Assembly (NCBI GenBank): GCA_960531495.1
Contig: OY482855.1
Span: 744,001-808,000 of the forward strand
Source: Zeus faber
Lineage: Eukaryota > Chordata > Actinopteri > Zeiformes > Zeidae
DNA: 64,000 nt
Direction: 5' to 3'
A program made the position numbers and the translations under genes. Positions 39,201 through 52,600 of this stretch are shown one piece after another (the stretch's first letter is position 1; every line of letters starts with the position of its first letter). The notes beneath the pieces are model-generated. The model saw only the letters and a list, made by a program, of their open reading frames with translations. It made no database searches and had not been told where the DNA came from.

Positions 39201-41057
39201 AAAAGAAGGAATGAAGGAAAAATTGAATGTTTGAAAGACTGAAAGAATGAATGAAAGAAAGCTTGAAAGAAAGATTGAAAGAAAGATTTTAAGAAAGGTT
39301 GAAAGAATGAAAGAAAGAATGAAAGAAAGAATGATTGAAAGATTGAAAGAAAGAATGAAAGATTGAAAGAAAGAATATAAGAACGATTGAAAGAAAGATT
39401 GAAAGTAAGATTGAAAGTTTGAAAGAAAGATTGAAAGAAAAATTGAAAGAAAGATTGAAAGACTGAAGGAAAGAATGAGTGAAAGATTGAAAGAAAGATT
39501 AAAAGAAAAAAAGATTGAAAGTATTAAAGACTGAAAAAAATATTGAAAGAAAGATTGAAAGATTGAAAGATAGAATGAAAGAAAGATTGAAAGATTGAAA
39601 GATTGAAAGAAAGAATGAAAGAAAGATTGAAAGACTGAAAAAAATATTGAAAGAAAGATTGAAAGATAGAATTAAAGAAAGATTGAAAGATTGAAAGATT
39701 GAAAGAAAGAATGAAAGAAAGATTGAAAGACTGAAAGAAAGAATGAAAGAAAGATTGAAAGTGCAAAAGAAAGAATGAAAGAATTAAAGAAAGATTGAAA
39801 GAAATATTGAAAGAAAGAATGAAAGATTGAAAGAAAGAATGAAAAAAAGATTGTAATAAAGAATGAAAGAAAGATTGAAAGATTGAAAGAAAGATTGAAA
39901 GAAAGATTGAATGTTTGAAAGAAAGATTGAAAGAAAGATTTAAAGAAAGATTGAAAGATTGAAAGAAAGATTGAAAGATAGATTTAAAGAAAGATTGAAA
40001 GACTGAAAGAAAGATTGAAAGAAAGAAAGATTTATAGAAAGAATGAAAGAAAGATTGAAAAAAGAAAGATAGATTGAAAGAAAGATTGAAAGATTGAAAG
40101 AAAGAATGAAAGAAAGATTTAAAAAAAGATTGAAAAAAAGAAAGATTGAAAGAAAGATTGAAAGACAGATTGAAAGACTGAAGGAAAGATGGAAAGAAAG
40201 ATGGAAAGAAAGATTGAAAGAAAGAAAGATTGAAAGAAATATTGAAAGAAAGATTGAAAGATTGAAAGAAAGAATGAAAGAAAGATTGAAAGATTGAAAG
40301 AAAGAATGAAAGAAAGATTGAAAGAAAGATGGAAAGAAAGATTGAAAGAAAGAAAGATTGAAAGAAATAATGAAAGAAAGATTGAACGATTGGAAGAAAT
40401 TTTGAAAGATAGAAAAATTGAAAGTAGGAAAGATTGAAAGAAAGAATGAAAGAAAGATTGAAAGATTGAAAGAAAGAATGAAAGAAAGATTGAAAGAAAT
40501 AATGAAAGAAAGATTGAACGATTGGAAGAAATTTTGAAAGATAGAAAAATTGAAAGTAGGAAAGATTGAAAGAAAGAATGAAAGAAAGATTGAAAGATTG
40601 AAAGAAAGAATGAAAGAAAGATTGAAAGATTGAAATATTGAAAGAAAGAATGAAAAAAAGATTGAAAGACTGAAAGAAAGAATGAAAGAAAGATTGAAAG
40701 ATTAAACAATTGAAATAAAGTTTGCAAGAAAGTTTGAAAAAAGAAAGATTGAAAGAAAGAATGAAAGAAAGATTGAAAGATAGATGGATAGAAAGATTGA
40801 AAGAAAGAAAGATTGAAAGAATAACAAAAGAAAGATTGAAAGATTGGAAGAAATATTGAAAGATAGAAAAATTGAAAGTAAGAAAGATTGAAAGAAAGAA
40901 TTAAAGAAAGATTGAAAGATTGAAAAAAAGAATGAAAGAAAGATTGAAATATTGAAAGAAAGAATGAAAGAAAGATTGAAAGATTGAAATAAAGATTGAA
41001 AGAAAGATTGAACGATTGAAAGATTGAAATAAAGATTGAAAGTTTGAAAGAAAGATT

Positions 41058-43860
41058 CAAAGAAAGAAAGATTGAAAGAAATATTGAAAGAAAGATTGAA
41101 AGATTGAAAGAAAGATTGAAAGAAAGAATGAAAGAAAGATTGAAAGATGGAAATAAAGAATGAAAGAAAGATTGAAAGATTGAAAGATTGAAATAAAGAA
41201 TGAAAGTTTGAAAGAAAGATTGAAAGAAAGATTTAAAAAAAGAAAGATTGAAAGTAAGAAAGATTGAAAGACATATTGAAAGAAAGATTGAAAGATTGAA
41301 AGAAAGATTGAAAGAAAGAATGAAAGAAATATTGAAAGAAAGATTGAAAGAAAGATTGAAAGACTGAAGGAAAGAATGAAAGAAAGATTGAAAGAAAGAT
41401 TGAAAGAAAGAAAGATTGAAAGAATGAATGATTGAAAGATTGAATGATTGAAAGATTGAAAGAAAGATTGAAAGAAAGATTGAAAGAAAGATTGAAAGAA
41501 AGATTGAACGACTGAAAGATTGAAAGAAAGATTGAAAGTTTGAAAGAGAGATTGAAAGACTGAAAGATAGATTGAAAGATTGAAGATTGAAAGATTGAAA
41601 GAAAGATTGAAAGAAAGATTGAACGACAGAAAGATTGAAAGAAAGATTGAAAGACTGAAAGAAATAATGAAAGAAAGATTGAAAGACTGAAAGAAATAAT
41701 GAAAGAAAGATTTAAAGAAAGAATGAAAGAAAGATTGAAAGAAAGATGGATAGAAAGATTGAAAGAAAGAAAGATTGAAAGAAATAACAAAAGAAAGATT
41801 GAAAGAAATAATGAAAGAAAGATTGAACGATTGGAAGAAATATTGAAAGATAGAAAAATTGAAAGTAAGAAAGATTGAAAGAAAGAATGAAAGAAAGATT
41901 GAAAGATTGAAAGAAAGAATGAAAGAAAGATTGAAAGATTGAAATATTGAAAGAAAGAATGAAAGAAAGACTGAAAGATTGAAAGAAAGATAGAAAGAAA
42001 GATTGAAAGATTGAAATATTTAAAGAAGGATTGAAAGAAAGAATGAAAGAACAATTGAAAGAAAGAATGAAAGAATGAAAGAAAAATTGAAAGATTGAAA
42101 GAAAGAATGAAAGAACGATTGAAAGATTGAAAGATTGAAAGATTGAAAGATTGAAAGAAAGAATGAAAGAAAGATTGCAAGAAAGATGGAAAGAAAGATT
42201 GAAAGAAAGAAAGATTGAAAGAAATAATAAAAGAAAGATTGAACGATTGGAAGAAATATTGAAAGATAGAAAAATTGAAAGTAAGAAAGATCGAAAGAAA
42301 GAATGAAAGAAAGATTGAAAGATTGACAGAAAGAATGACGGAAAGATTGAAAGATTGAAATATTGAAAGAAAGAATGAAAAAAAGATTGAAAGACTGAAA
42401 GAAATATTGAAAGAAAGATTGAACGATTGAAAGATTGAAATAAAGATTGAAAGTTTGAAAGAAAGATTGAAAGAACGATTCAAAGAAAGAAAGATTGAAA
42501 GAAATATTGAAAGAAAGATTGAAAGATTGAAAGAAAGATTGAAAGAAAGAATGAAAGAAAGATTGAAAGATTGAAATAAAGAATGAAAGAAAGATTGAAA
42601 GATTGAAAGATTGAAATAAAGAATGAAAGTTTGAAAGAAAGATTGAAAGAAAGATTTAAAAAAAGAAAGATTGAAAGTAAGAAAGATTGAAAGACATATT
42701 GAAAGAAAGATTGAAAGATTGAAAGAAAGATTGAAAGAAAGAATGAAAGAAATATTGAAAGAAAGATTGAAAGAAAGATTGAAAGACTGAAGGAAAGAAT
42801 GAAAGAAAGATTGAAAGAAAGATTGAAAGAAAGAAAGATTGAAAGAATGAATGATTGAAAGATTGAATGATTGAAAGATTGAAAGAAAGATTGAAAGAAA
42901 GATTGAAAGAAAGATTGAACGACTGAAAGATTGAAAGAAAGATTGAAAGTTTGAAAGAGAGATTGAAAGACTGAAAGATAGATTGAAAGATTGAAGATTG
43001 AAAGATTGAAAGAAAGATTGAACGACTGAAAGATTGAAAGAAAGATTGAAAGTTTGAAAGAAAGATTGAAAGACTGAAAGAAATAATGAAAGAAAGATTG
43101 AAAGAAAGAATGAAAGAAAGATTGAAAGAAAGAATGAAAGAAAGATTGAAAGAAAGATGGATAGAAAGATTGAAAGAAAGAAAGATTGAAAGAAATAACA
43201 AAAGAAAGATTGAAAGAAATAATGAAAGAAAGATTGAACGATTGGAAGAAATATTGAAAGATAGAAAAATTGAAAGTAAGAAAGATTGAAAGAAAGAATG
43301 AAAGAAAGATTGAAAGATTGAAAGAAAGAATGAAAGAAAGATTGAAAGATTGAAATATTGAAAGAAAGAATGAAAGAAAGACTGAAAGATTGAAAGAAAG
43401 ATAGAAAGAAAGATTGAAAGATTGAAATATTTAAAGAAAGATTGAAAGAAAGAATGAAAGAACAATTGAAAGAAAGAATGAAAGAATGAAAGAAAAATTG
43501 AAAGATTGAAAGAAAGAATGAAAGAACGATTGAAAGATTGAAAGATTGAAAGATTGAAATAAAGAATGAAAGAAAGATTGAAAGAAAGATGGAAAGAAAG
43601 ATTGAAAGAAAGAAAGATTGAAAGAAATAATAAAAGAAAGATTGAACGATTGGAAGAAATTTTGAAAGATAGAAAAATTGAAAGTAAGAAAGATTGAAAG
43701 AAAGAATGAAAGAAAGATTGAAAGATTGACAGAAAGAATGACAGAAAGATTGAAAGATTGAAATATTGAAAGAAAGAATGAAAAAAAGATTGAAAGACTA
43801 AAAGAAAGAATGAAAGAAAGATTGAAAGATTAAACAATTGAAAGAAAGTTTGCAAGAAAG
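41058..43860 (+). repeat. 1,423-bp tandem duplication in the purine satellite
   Basis: Landmarks 'caaagaaagaaagattg' at 41,058 and 42,481, and 'atttaaaaaaagaaagattg' near 41,231 and 42,654, are 1,423 bp apart. The minus-strand stop-free frames of the two copies (41,233-42,483 and 42,656-43,855) have matching word order with a few internal deletions. Edges are approximate. Confidence 0.8.
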
Positions 43861-46277
43861 ATTGAAAAAAGAAAGATTGAAAGAAAGAATGAAAAAAAGA
43901 TTGATAGATAGATGGATAGAAAGATTGAAAGAAAGAAAGATTGAAAGAATAACAAAAGAAAGATTGAAAGATTGGAAGAAATATTGAAAGATAGAAAAAT
44001 TGAAAGTAAGAAAGATTGAAAGAAAAAATTAAAGAAAGATTGAAAGATTGAAAGATTGAAAGAAAGAATGAAAGAAAGGTTGAAAGATTGAAATATTGAA
44101 AGAAAGAATGAAAGAAAGATTGAAAGATTGAAAGAAAGATTGAAAGAAAGATTGAAAGATTGAAAGATTGAAATAAAGATTGAAAGTTTGAAAGAAAGAT
44201 TGAAAGAAAGATTTAAAGAAAGAAAGATTGAAAGAAATATTGAAAGAAAGATTGAAAGATTGAAAGAAAGATTGAAAGAAAGAATGAAAGAAAGATTGAA
44301 AGATTGAAAGATTGAAATAAAGAATGAAAGTTTGAAAGAAAGATTGAAAGAAAGATTTTAAGAAAGAAAGATTGAAAGTAAGAAAGATTGAAAGAAATAT
44401 TGAAAGAAAGATTGAAAGATTGAAAGAAATATTGAAAGAAAGATTGAAAGATTGAAAGAAAGATTGAAAGAAAGAATGAAAGAAAGATTGAAAGAAAGAT
44501 TGAAAGAAAGATTGAAAGAAAGATTGAAAGACTGAAGGAAAGAATGAAAGAAAGATTGAAAGAAAGATTGAAAGAAAGAAATATTGAAAGATTGAATGAT
44601 TGAAAGAAAGACTGAAAGATAGATTGAAAGATTGAAGACTGAAAGATTGAAAGAAAGATTGAAAGAAAGATTGAACGACTGAAAGATTGAAAGAAAGATT
44701 GAAAGTTTGAAACAAATTTTCAAAGACTGAAAGAACGAATGAAAGAAAGATTGAAAGAAAGATTGAAAAAAGAAAGATTGAAAGAAAATTTGAAAGAAAG
44801 ATTGAAAGAAGGAATGAAAGAAAGATTGAATGAAATATTGAAAGACAGAAAGATTGAAAGAAACAATGAAAGAAAGATTGAAAGATTAAAAGAAAGAATG
44901 AAAGAAAGATTGAAAAATTGAAAGATTGAAAGAAAGATTGAAAAAAAGATTGAAAGACTGGAAGAAAGAATGAAAGAAAGATTGAAAGATTCAACAAATG
45001 AAAGAATGATTGCAAGAAAGATTAAAAAAAGAAAGATTGAAAGAAAATTTGAAAGTATGATTGAAGAAGGAATGAAAGAAAGATTGAATGAAAAATTGAA
45101 AGACAGAAAGATTGAAAGAAAGAATGAAAGAAAGATTGAAAGATTCAACAATTGAAAGAAAGATTGCAAGTAAGATTTAAAAAAGAAAGATTGAAAGAAA
45201 GAATGAAAGAATGAAAGAAAGATTGAAAGATTGAAAGAAAGAAAGATTGAAAGATTGAATGATTGAAAGAAAGACTGAAAGAAAGATTGACAGACTGAAA
45301 GAAAGAATGAAAGAAAGATTGAAAGATTCAAAAATTGAAAGAATGATTGCAAGAAAGATTGAAAAAAGAAAGATTGAAAGAAAGATTGACAGACTGAAAT
45401 ATTGAAAGAAAGAAAGATTGAAAGAAATAACAAAAGAAAGATTGAAAGAAAGAATGAAAGAAAGATAGATGGAAAGAAAGATTGAAAGAAATAAAGATAG
45501 AAAAATTGAAAGTAAGAAAGAATGAAAGAAAGATTGAAAGATTGAAATATTGAAAGAAAGAATGAAAGAAAGATTGAAAGATGAAAGAAAGATTGAAAGA
45601 TTGAAAGATTGAAAGATTGAAATAAAGATTAAAAGTTTGAAAGAAAGATTGAAAGAAAGATTTAAAGAAAGAAAGATTGAAAGTAAGAAAGATTGAAAGA
45701 AATATTGAAAGAAAGATTGAAAGAAAGATTGAAAGAAAGATTGAAAGACTGATGGAAAGAATGAAATAAAGATTGAAAGAAAGATTGAAAGAAAGAAATA
45801 TTGAAGGAAAGATTGAAAGATTGAATGATTGAAAGAAAGACTGAAAGAAAGATTGACGGACAGAAAGATTGAAAGAAAGAATGAAAGAAAGATTGAAAGA
45901 AAGAATGAAAGAAAGATTGAAAGATTAAACAATTGAAAGAAAGATTGCAAGAAAGATTGAAAAAAGAAAGATTGAAAGAAATAATAAAAGAAAGATTGAA
46001 AGAAAGATGGAAAGAAAGAAAGATTGAAAGAAATAACAAAAGAAAGATTGAAAGAAAGAATGAAAGAAAGATTGAAGGATTGGAAACAATATTGAAAGAA
46101 AGAAAGATTGAAAGTAAGATAGATTGAAAGAAAGAATGAAAGAAAGATTGAAAGATTGAAAGAAAGAATGAAAGAAAGATTGAAAGATTGAAAGAAAGAT
46201 TGAAAGATTGAAAGATTTAAATAAAGATTGAAAGAAAGATTTAAAGAAAGATTGAAAGACTGAAAGAAAGAATGAAA

Positions 46278-49200
46278 GGCAGATTGAAAGAAAGATTGAA
46301 AGATTGCAAGAAAGAATGAAAGAAAGATTGAAAGATTGAAATATTGAAAGAAAGAATGAAAGAAAGATTGAAAGATTGAAAGAAAGAATGAAAGAAAGAT
46401 TGGAAGAAAGATTGAAAGATTGAAAGATTGAAATAAAGACTGAAAGTTTGAAAGAAAGATTGAAAGAAAGACTGAAAGAAAGATTGAAAGATTGAAAGAA
46501 AGATTGAAAGAAAGATTGAAAGATTGAAATATTGAAAGAAAGAATGAAAGAAAGATTGAAAGATTGAAAGAAAGATTGAAAGAATGAAAGATTGAAATAA
46601 TGATTCAAAGTTTGAAAGAAAGATTGAAAGAAAGATTTAAACAAAGAAAGATTGAAAGTAAGAAAGATTGAAAGAAAGATTGAAAAAAAGAAAGATTGAA
46701 AGAAAGATTTAAACAAAGAAAGATTGAAAGTAAGAAAGATTGAAAGAAAGATTGAAAAAAGAAAGATTGGAAGAAAGATTGAACGACTGAAGGAAAGAAT
46801 GAAAGAAAGATTGAAAGAAAGATTGAAAGAAAGAAATATTGAAGGAAAGATTGAAAGATTGAATGATTGAAAGAAAGACTGAAAGAAAGATTGACAGACA
46901 GAAAGATTGAAAGAAAGAATGAAAGAAAGATTGAAAGAAAGAATAAAAGAAATATTGAAAGATTAAACAATTGAAAGAAAGATTGCAAGAAAGATTGAAA
47001 AAAGAAAGATTGAAAGAAAGAAAGATTGAAAGAAATAACAAAAGAAAGATTGAAAGAAAGAATGAAAGAAAGATTGAACGATTGGAAGAAATTTTGAAAG
47101 AAAGAAAGATTGAAAGTAAGATAGATTGAAAGTAAGAATGAAAGAAAGATTGAAAGATTTAAAGAAAGAATGAAAGAAAGATTGAAAGATTGAAATATTG
47201 AAAGAAAGAATGAAAGAAAGATTGAAAGATTGAAAGAAAGATTGAAAGATTGAAAGATTGAAAGATTGAAATAAAGATTGAAAGTTTGAAAGAATGATTG
47301 AAAGAAAGATTTAAAGAAAGATTTAAAGAAAGATTGAAAGACTGAAAGAAAGAATGAAAGGCAGATTGAAAGAAAGATTGAAAGTAAGAAAGATTGAAAG
47401 AAAGAATGAAAGAAAGATTGAAAGATTGCAAGAAAGAATGAAAGAAATATTGAAAGATTGAAATATTGAAAGAAAGACTGAAAGAAAGATTGAAAGTAAG
47501 AAAGAAAGATTGAAAGAAAGATTGAAAGAAAGATTTAAAGAAAGAAAGAAAGATTGAAAGAAAGATTGAAAGAAAGATTGAAAGAAAGATTGAAACAAAG
47601 ATTGAAATAAAGAATGAAAGAAAGATTGAAAGAAAGATTGAAAGAAAGAAAGATTGAAAGATTAAATGATTGATAGAAAGACTGAAAGAAAGAATGACGG
47701 ACGGAAAGATTGAAAGAAAGAATGAAAGAAAGATTGAAAAAAAGATTGAAAGACTGAAAGAAAGAATGAAAGGCAGATTGAAAGAAAGATTGAAAGATTG
47801 CAAGAAAGAATGAAAGAAAGATTGAAAGATTGAAATATTGAAAGAAAGAATGAAAGAAAGATTGAAAGATTGAAAGAAAGAATGAAAGAAAGATTGGAAG
47901 AAAGATTGAAAGATTGAAAGATTGAAATAAAGATTGAAAGTTTGAAAGAAAGATTGAAAGAAAGACTGAAAGAAAGATTGAAAGATTGAAAGAAAGATTG
48001 AAAGAAAGATTGAAAGATTGAAATATTGAAAGAAAGAATGAAAGAAAGATTGAAAGATTGAAAGAAAGATTGAAAGAATGAAAGATTGAAATAATGATTC
48101 AAAGTTTGAAAGAAAGATTGAAAGAAAGATTTAAACAAAGAAAGATTGAAAGTAAGAAAGATTGAAAGAAAGATTGAAAAAAAGAAAGATTGAAAGAAAG
48201 ATTTAAACAAAGAAAGATTGAAAGTAAGAAAGATTGAAAGAAAGATTGAAAAAAGAAAGATTGGAAGAAAGATTGAACGACTGAAGGAAAGAATGAAAGA
48301 AAGATTGAAAGAAAGATTGAAAGAAAGAAATATTGAAGGAAAGATTGAAAGATTGAATGATTGAAAGAAAGACTGAAAGAAAGATTGAAAGATTGAAAGA
48401 AAGATTGAAAGAAAGATTGAAAGATTGAAATATTGAAAGAAAGAATGAAAGAAAGATTGAAAGATTGAAAGAAAGATTGAAAGAATGAAAGATTGAAATA
48501 ATGATTCAAAGTTTGAAAGAAAGATTGAAAGAAAGATTTAAACAAAGAAAGATTGAAAGTAAGAAAGATTGAAAGAAAGATTGAAAAAAAGAAAGATTGA
48601 AAGAAAGATTTAAACAAAGAAAGATTGAAAGTAAGAAAGATTGAAAGAAAGATTGAAAAAAGAAAGATTGGAAGAAAGATTGAACGACTGAAGGAAAGAA
48701 TGAAAGAAAGATTGAAAGAAAGATTGAAAGAAAGAAATATTGAAGGAAAGATTGAAAGATTGAATGATTGAAAGAAAGACTGAAAGAAAGATTGACAGAC
48801 AGAAAGATTGAAAGAAAGAATGAAAGAAAGATTGAAAGAAAGAATAAAAGAAATATTGAAAGATTAAACAATTGAAAGAAAGATTGCAAGAAAGATTGAA
48901 AAAAGAAAGATTGAAAGAAAGAAAGATTGAAAGAAATAACAAAAGAAAGATTGAAAGAAAGAATGAAAGAAAGATTGAACGATTGGAAGAAATATTGAAA
49001 GAAAGAAAGATTGAAAGTAAGATAGATTGAAAGTAAGAATGAAAGAAAGATTGAAAGATTTAAAGAAAGAATGAAAGAAAGATTGAAAGATTGAAATATT
49101 GAAAGAAAGAATGAAAGAAAGATTGAAAGATTGAAAGAAAGATTGAAAGATTGAAAGATTGAAAGATTGAAATAAAGATTGAAAGTTTGAAAGAATGATT

Positions 49201-49672
49201 GAAAGAAAGATTTAAAGAAAGATTTAAAGAAAGATTGAAAGACTGAAAGAAAGAATGAAAGGCAGATTGAAAGAAAGATTGAAAGTAAGAAAGATTGAAA
49301 GAAAGAATGAAAGAAAGATTGAAAGATTGCAAGAAAGAATGAAAGAAATATTGAAAGATTGAAATATTGAAAGAAAGACTGAAAGAAAGATTGAAAGTAA
49401 GAAAGAAAGATTGAAAGAAAGATTGAAAGAAAGATTTAAAGAAAGAAAGAAAGATTGAAAGAAAGATTGAAAGAAAGATTGAAAGAAAGATTGAAAGAAA
49501 GATTGAAATAAAGAATGAAAGAAAGATTGAAAGAAAGATTGAAAGAAAGAAAGATTGAAAGATTAAATGATTGATAGAAAGACTGAAAGAAAGAATGACG
49601 GACGGAAAGATTGAAAGAAAGAATGAAAGAAAGATTGAAAAAAAGATTGAAAGACTGAAAGAAAGAATGAAA
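46278..49672 (+). repeat. ~1,494-bp duplication with an internal 407-bp extra copy
   Basis: Sequence at about 46,278-46,870 matches 47,772-48,364 at offset 1,494. Sequence at 46,462-47,771 matches 48,363-49,672 at offset 1,901. The 407-bp difference is a second copy, inside the right-hand unit, of the segment with 'aataatgattcaaagtttg' (near 46,597, 48,090 and 48,497). The simplest reading is a 1,494-bp tandem duplication followed by a 407-bp duplication in one copy. Confidence 0.78.
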
Positions 49673-52600
49673 GAAACATTGAAAGATTAAACAATTGAAA
49701 GAAAGATTGCAAGAAAGATGGAAAGAATGAAAGAAAGAATGAATAAAAGAATTAAAGAAAGATTGAAAGATTGAAAGATTGAAAGAAAGATTGAAAAAAG
49801 AATGATTGAAAGAAAGAAAGATTTAAAGAATGAAAGATTTAAAGAAAGATTGAAAGACTAAAAGTAAGAATGAAAAAAAAGAATGAAAGAAAGATTGAAA
49901 GATTGAAAGAAAGAATGAAAGATTGAAAGAAAGAATGAAAGAATGAATGAAAGATTAAAAGATTGAAAGAAATATTGAAAAAAAGAAAGATTGAAAGTAA
50001 GAAAAATTGAAAGAATGAATGAAAGAAACAAAAAAAGACTGATAAAAAGAAAGAATGTTTGAGAGATCAAAATATTTAAAGAAAGAAAGATTGAAAGAAA
50101 GATTTTAAGACTGAATTAAAGAATTAAAGAAAGATTGAAAGAAAGGTTGAAAGATAGAATGAAAGAAAGATTGAAAGATTGAAAGTTGTAAAGAAAGATT
50201 GAAAGAAAGATTTAAAGAAAGATTGAAAGACTAAAAAAAAGAATGAAAGAAAGATTGAAAGGTTGAAAGAAAGAATGAAAGAATGAAAGAAAGATTGAAA
50301 GATTGAAAGAAAGTTTGAAAGAGAGATTTAAACAAAGAAAGATTGAAAGTAAGAAAGATTGAAAGAATTAATGAAAGAAAGATTGAAAGATTGAAAGAAA
50401 GAATGAAAGAAAGATTGAAAGATTGAAATATTGAAAGAAAGATTGAATGTTTGAAAAAAGATTGAAAGTATTAAAGATCGAAAGAAATATTTAAAGAAAG
50501 ATTGAAAGATTGAAAGAAAGAATGAAAGAACGATTGAAAGAAAGAATGAATGAATGAAAGAAAGAATGAAAGATTAAACAATTGAAAGAAAGATTGGAAG
50601 AAAGATTGAAAAAGGAAATATTGAAAGAAAGAATGAAAGAAAGATTGAAAGAAAGTTGGAAAGAAAGATTGAAAGAAAGAAAGATTGAAAGAAATAATGA
50701 AAGAAAGATTGAACGATTGGAACCAATATTGAAAGATAGAAAAATTGAAAGTAAGAAAGAATGAAAGCAAGATTGAAAGATTGAAAGAAAGAATGAAAGA
50801 AAGATTGAAAGATTGACAGAATGATTGAAAAAAAGGTTGAAAGACTGAAAGAAAGAATGAAAGAAAGATTGAAAGATTGAAAGATTGAAAGAAAGTTTGA
50901 AAGAAAGATTTAAAGAAAGAAAGATTGAAAGAAATATTGAAAGAAAGATTGAAAGATTGAAAGAAAGATTGAAAGATTGAAAGATTGAAATAATGATTGA
51001 AAGTTTGAAAGAAAGATTGAAAGAAAGATTTAAGGAAAGAAAGATTGAAAGTAAGAAAGATTGAAAGAAATATTGAAAGAAAGATTGAAAGATTGAAAGA
51101 AAGATTGAAAGAAAGAATGAAAGAAAGATTGAAAGAAAGATTGAAAAAAAGAAAGATTGAAAGACTGAAGGAAAGAATGAAAGAAAGATTGAAAGAAAGA
51201 TTGAAAGAAAGATTGAAAGAAAGAAAGATTGAAAGAAAGATTGAAAGATTGAAAGATTGAAAGAAAGTATGAAAAATTGAAAGAAAGAATGAAAGAACGA
51301 TTGAAAGAAAGAATGAAAGAATGAAAGAAAGATTGAAAGATTGAAAGAAAGATTGAAAGAAAGATTTAAAGAAAGATTGAAAGACTGAAAGAAAGAATGA
51401 AAGAAATAATTAAAGAAAGATTGAAAGAACGAATGTAAGAAAGATTGAAAGATTGAAAGATTGAAATAAAGATTGAAAGTTTGAAAGAAAGATTGAAAGA
51501 AAGATTTAAAGAAAGAAAGATTGAAAGAAATATTGAAAGAAAGATTGAAAGAATTAACAAAAGAAAGATTGAAAGAAAGAATGAAAGAAAGATTGAACGA
51601 TTGGAAGAAATATTGAAAGAAAGATGGATTGAAAGTAAGATAGATTGAAAGAAAGAATGAAAGAAAGATTGAAAGATTTAAAGAATGAATGAAAGAAAGA
51701 TTGAAAGATTGAAATATTGAAAGAAAGAATGAATGAAAGATTGAAAGATTGAAAGAAAGATTGAAAGATTGAAAGATTGAAATAAAGATTGAAAGTTTGA
51801 AAGAAAGATTGAAAGAAAGATTGAAAGAAAGAAAGAAATATTGAAAGAAAGATTGAAAGAAAGAATGAAAGAATGAAAGAAAGATTGAAAGATTGAAAGA
51901 AAGATTGAAAGTAATAAAGATTGAAAGAAGGAATGAAGGAAAAATTGAAAGTTTGAAAGACTGAAAGAATGAATGAAAGAAAGATTGAAAGATTGAAAGA
52001 AAGAAAGATTGAAAGAAAGAATGAAAGAATGAAAGAAAGATTGAAAGATTGAAAGAAATACTGAAAGAAAGAAAGAAAGATTGAAAGTAAGAACGATTGA
52101 AAGAAAGCTTGAAAGAAAGATTGAAAGAAAGAATGAAAGAAAGATTGAAAGAATGAAAGATTGAAAGAAAGATTGAAAGATTGAAAGAAAGAATAAAAGA
52201 ACGATTGAAAGAAAGAATGAAAGAATGAAAGAAAGATTGAAAGATTGAAAGAATATTGAAAGAAAGAGAGAATGAAAGTAAGAAAGATTGAAAGAAAGAT
52301 TGAAAGACTGAAAGAAAGAATGAATAAAAGAATTAAAGAAAGATTGAAAGATTGAAAGATTGAAAGAAAGATTGAAAAAAGAATGATTGAAAGAAAGAAA
52401 GATTTAAAGAATGAAAGATTTAAAGAAAGATTGAAAGACTAAAAGTAAGAATGAAAAAAAAGAATGAAAGAAAGATTGAAAGATTGAAAGATTGAAAGAA
52501 AGAATGAAAGATTGAAAGAAAGAATGAAAGAACGATTGAAAGAAAGAATGAAAGAATGAAAAAAAAGAATGAAAGAAAGATTGAAAGATTGAAAGATTGA

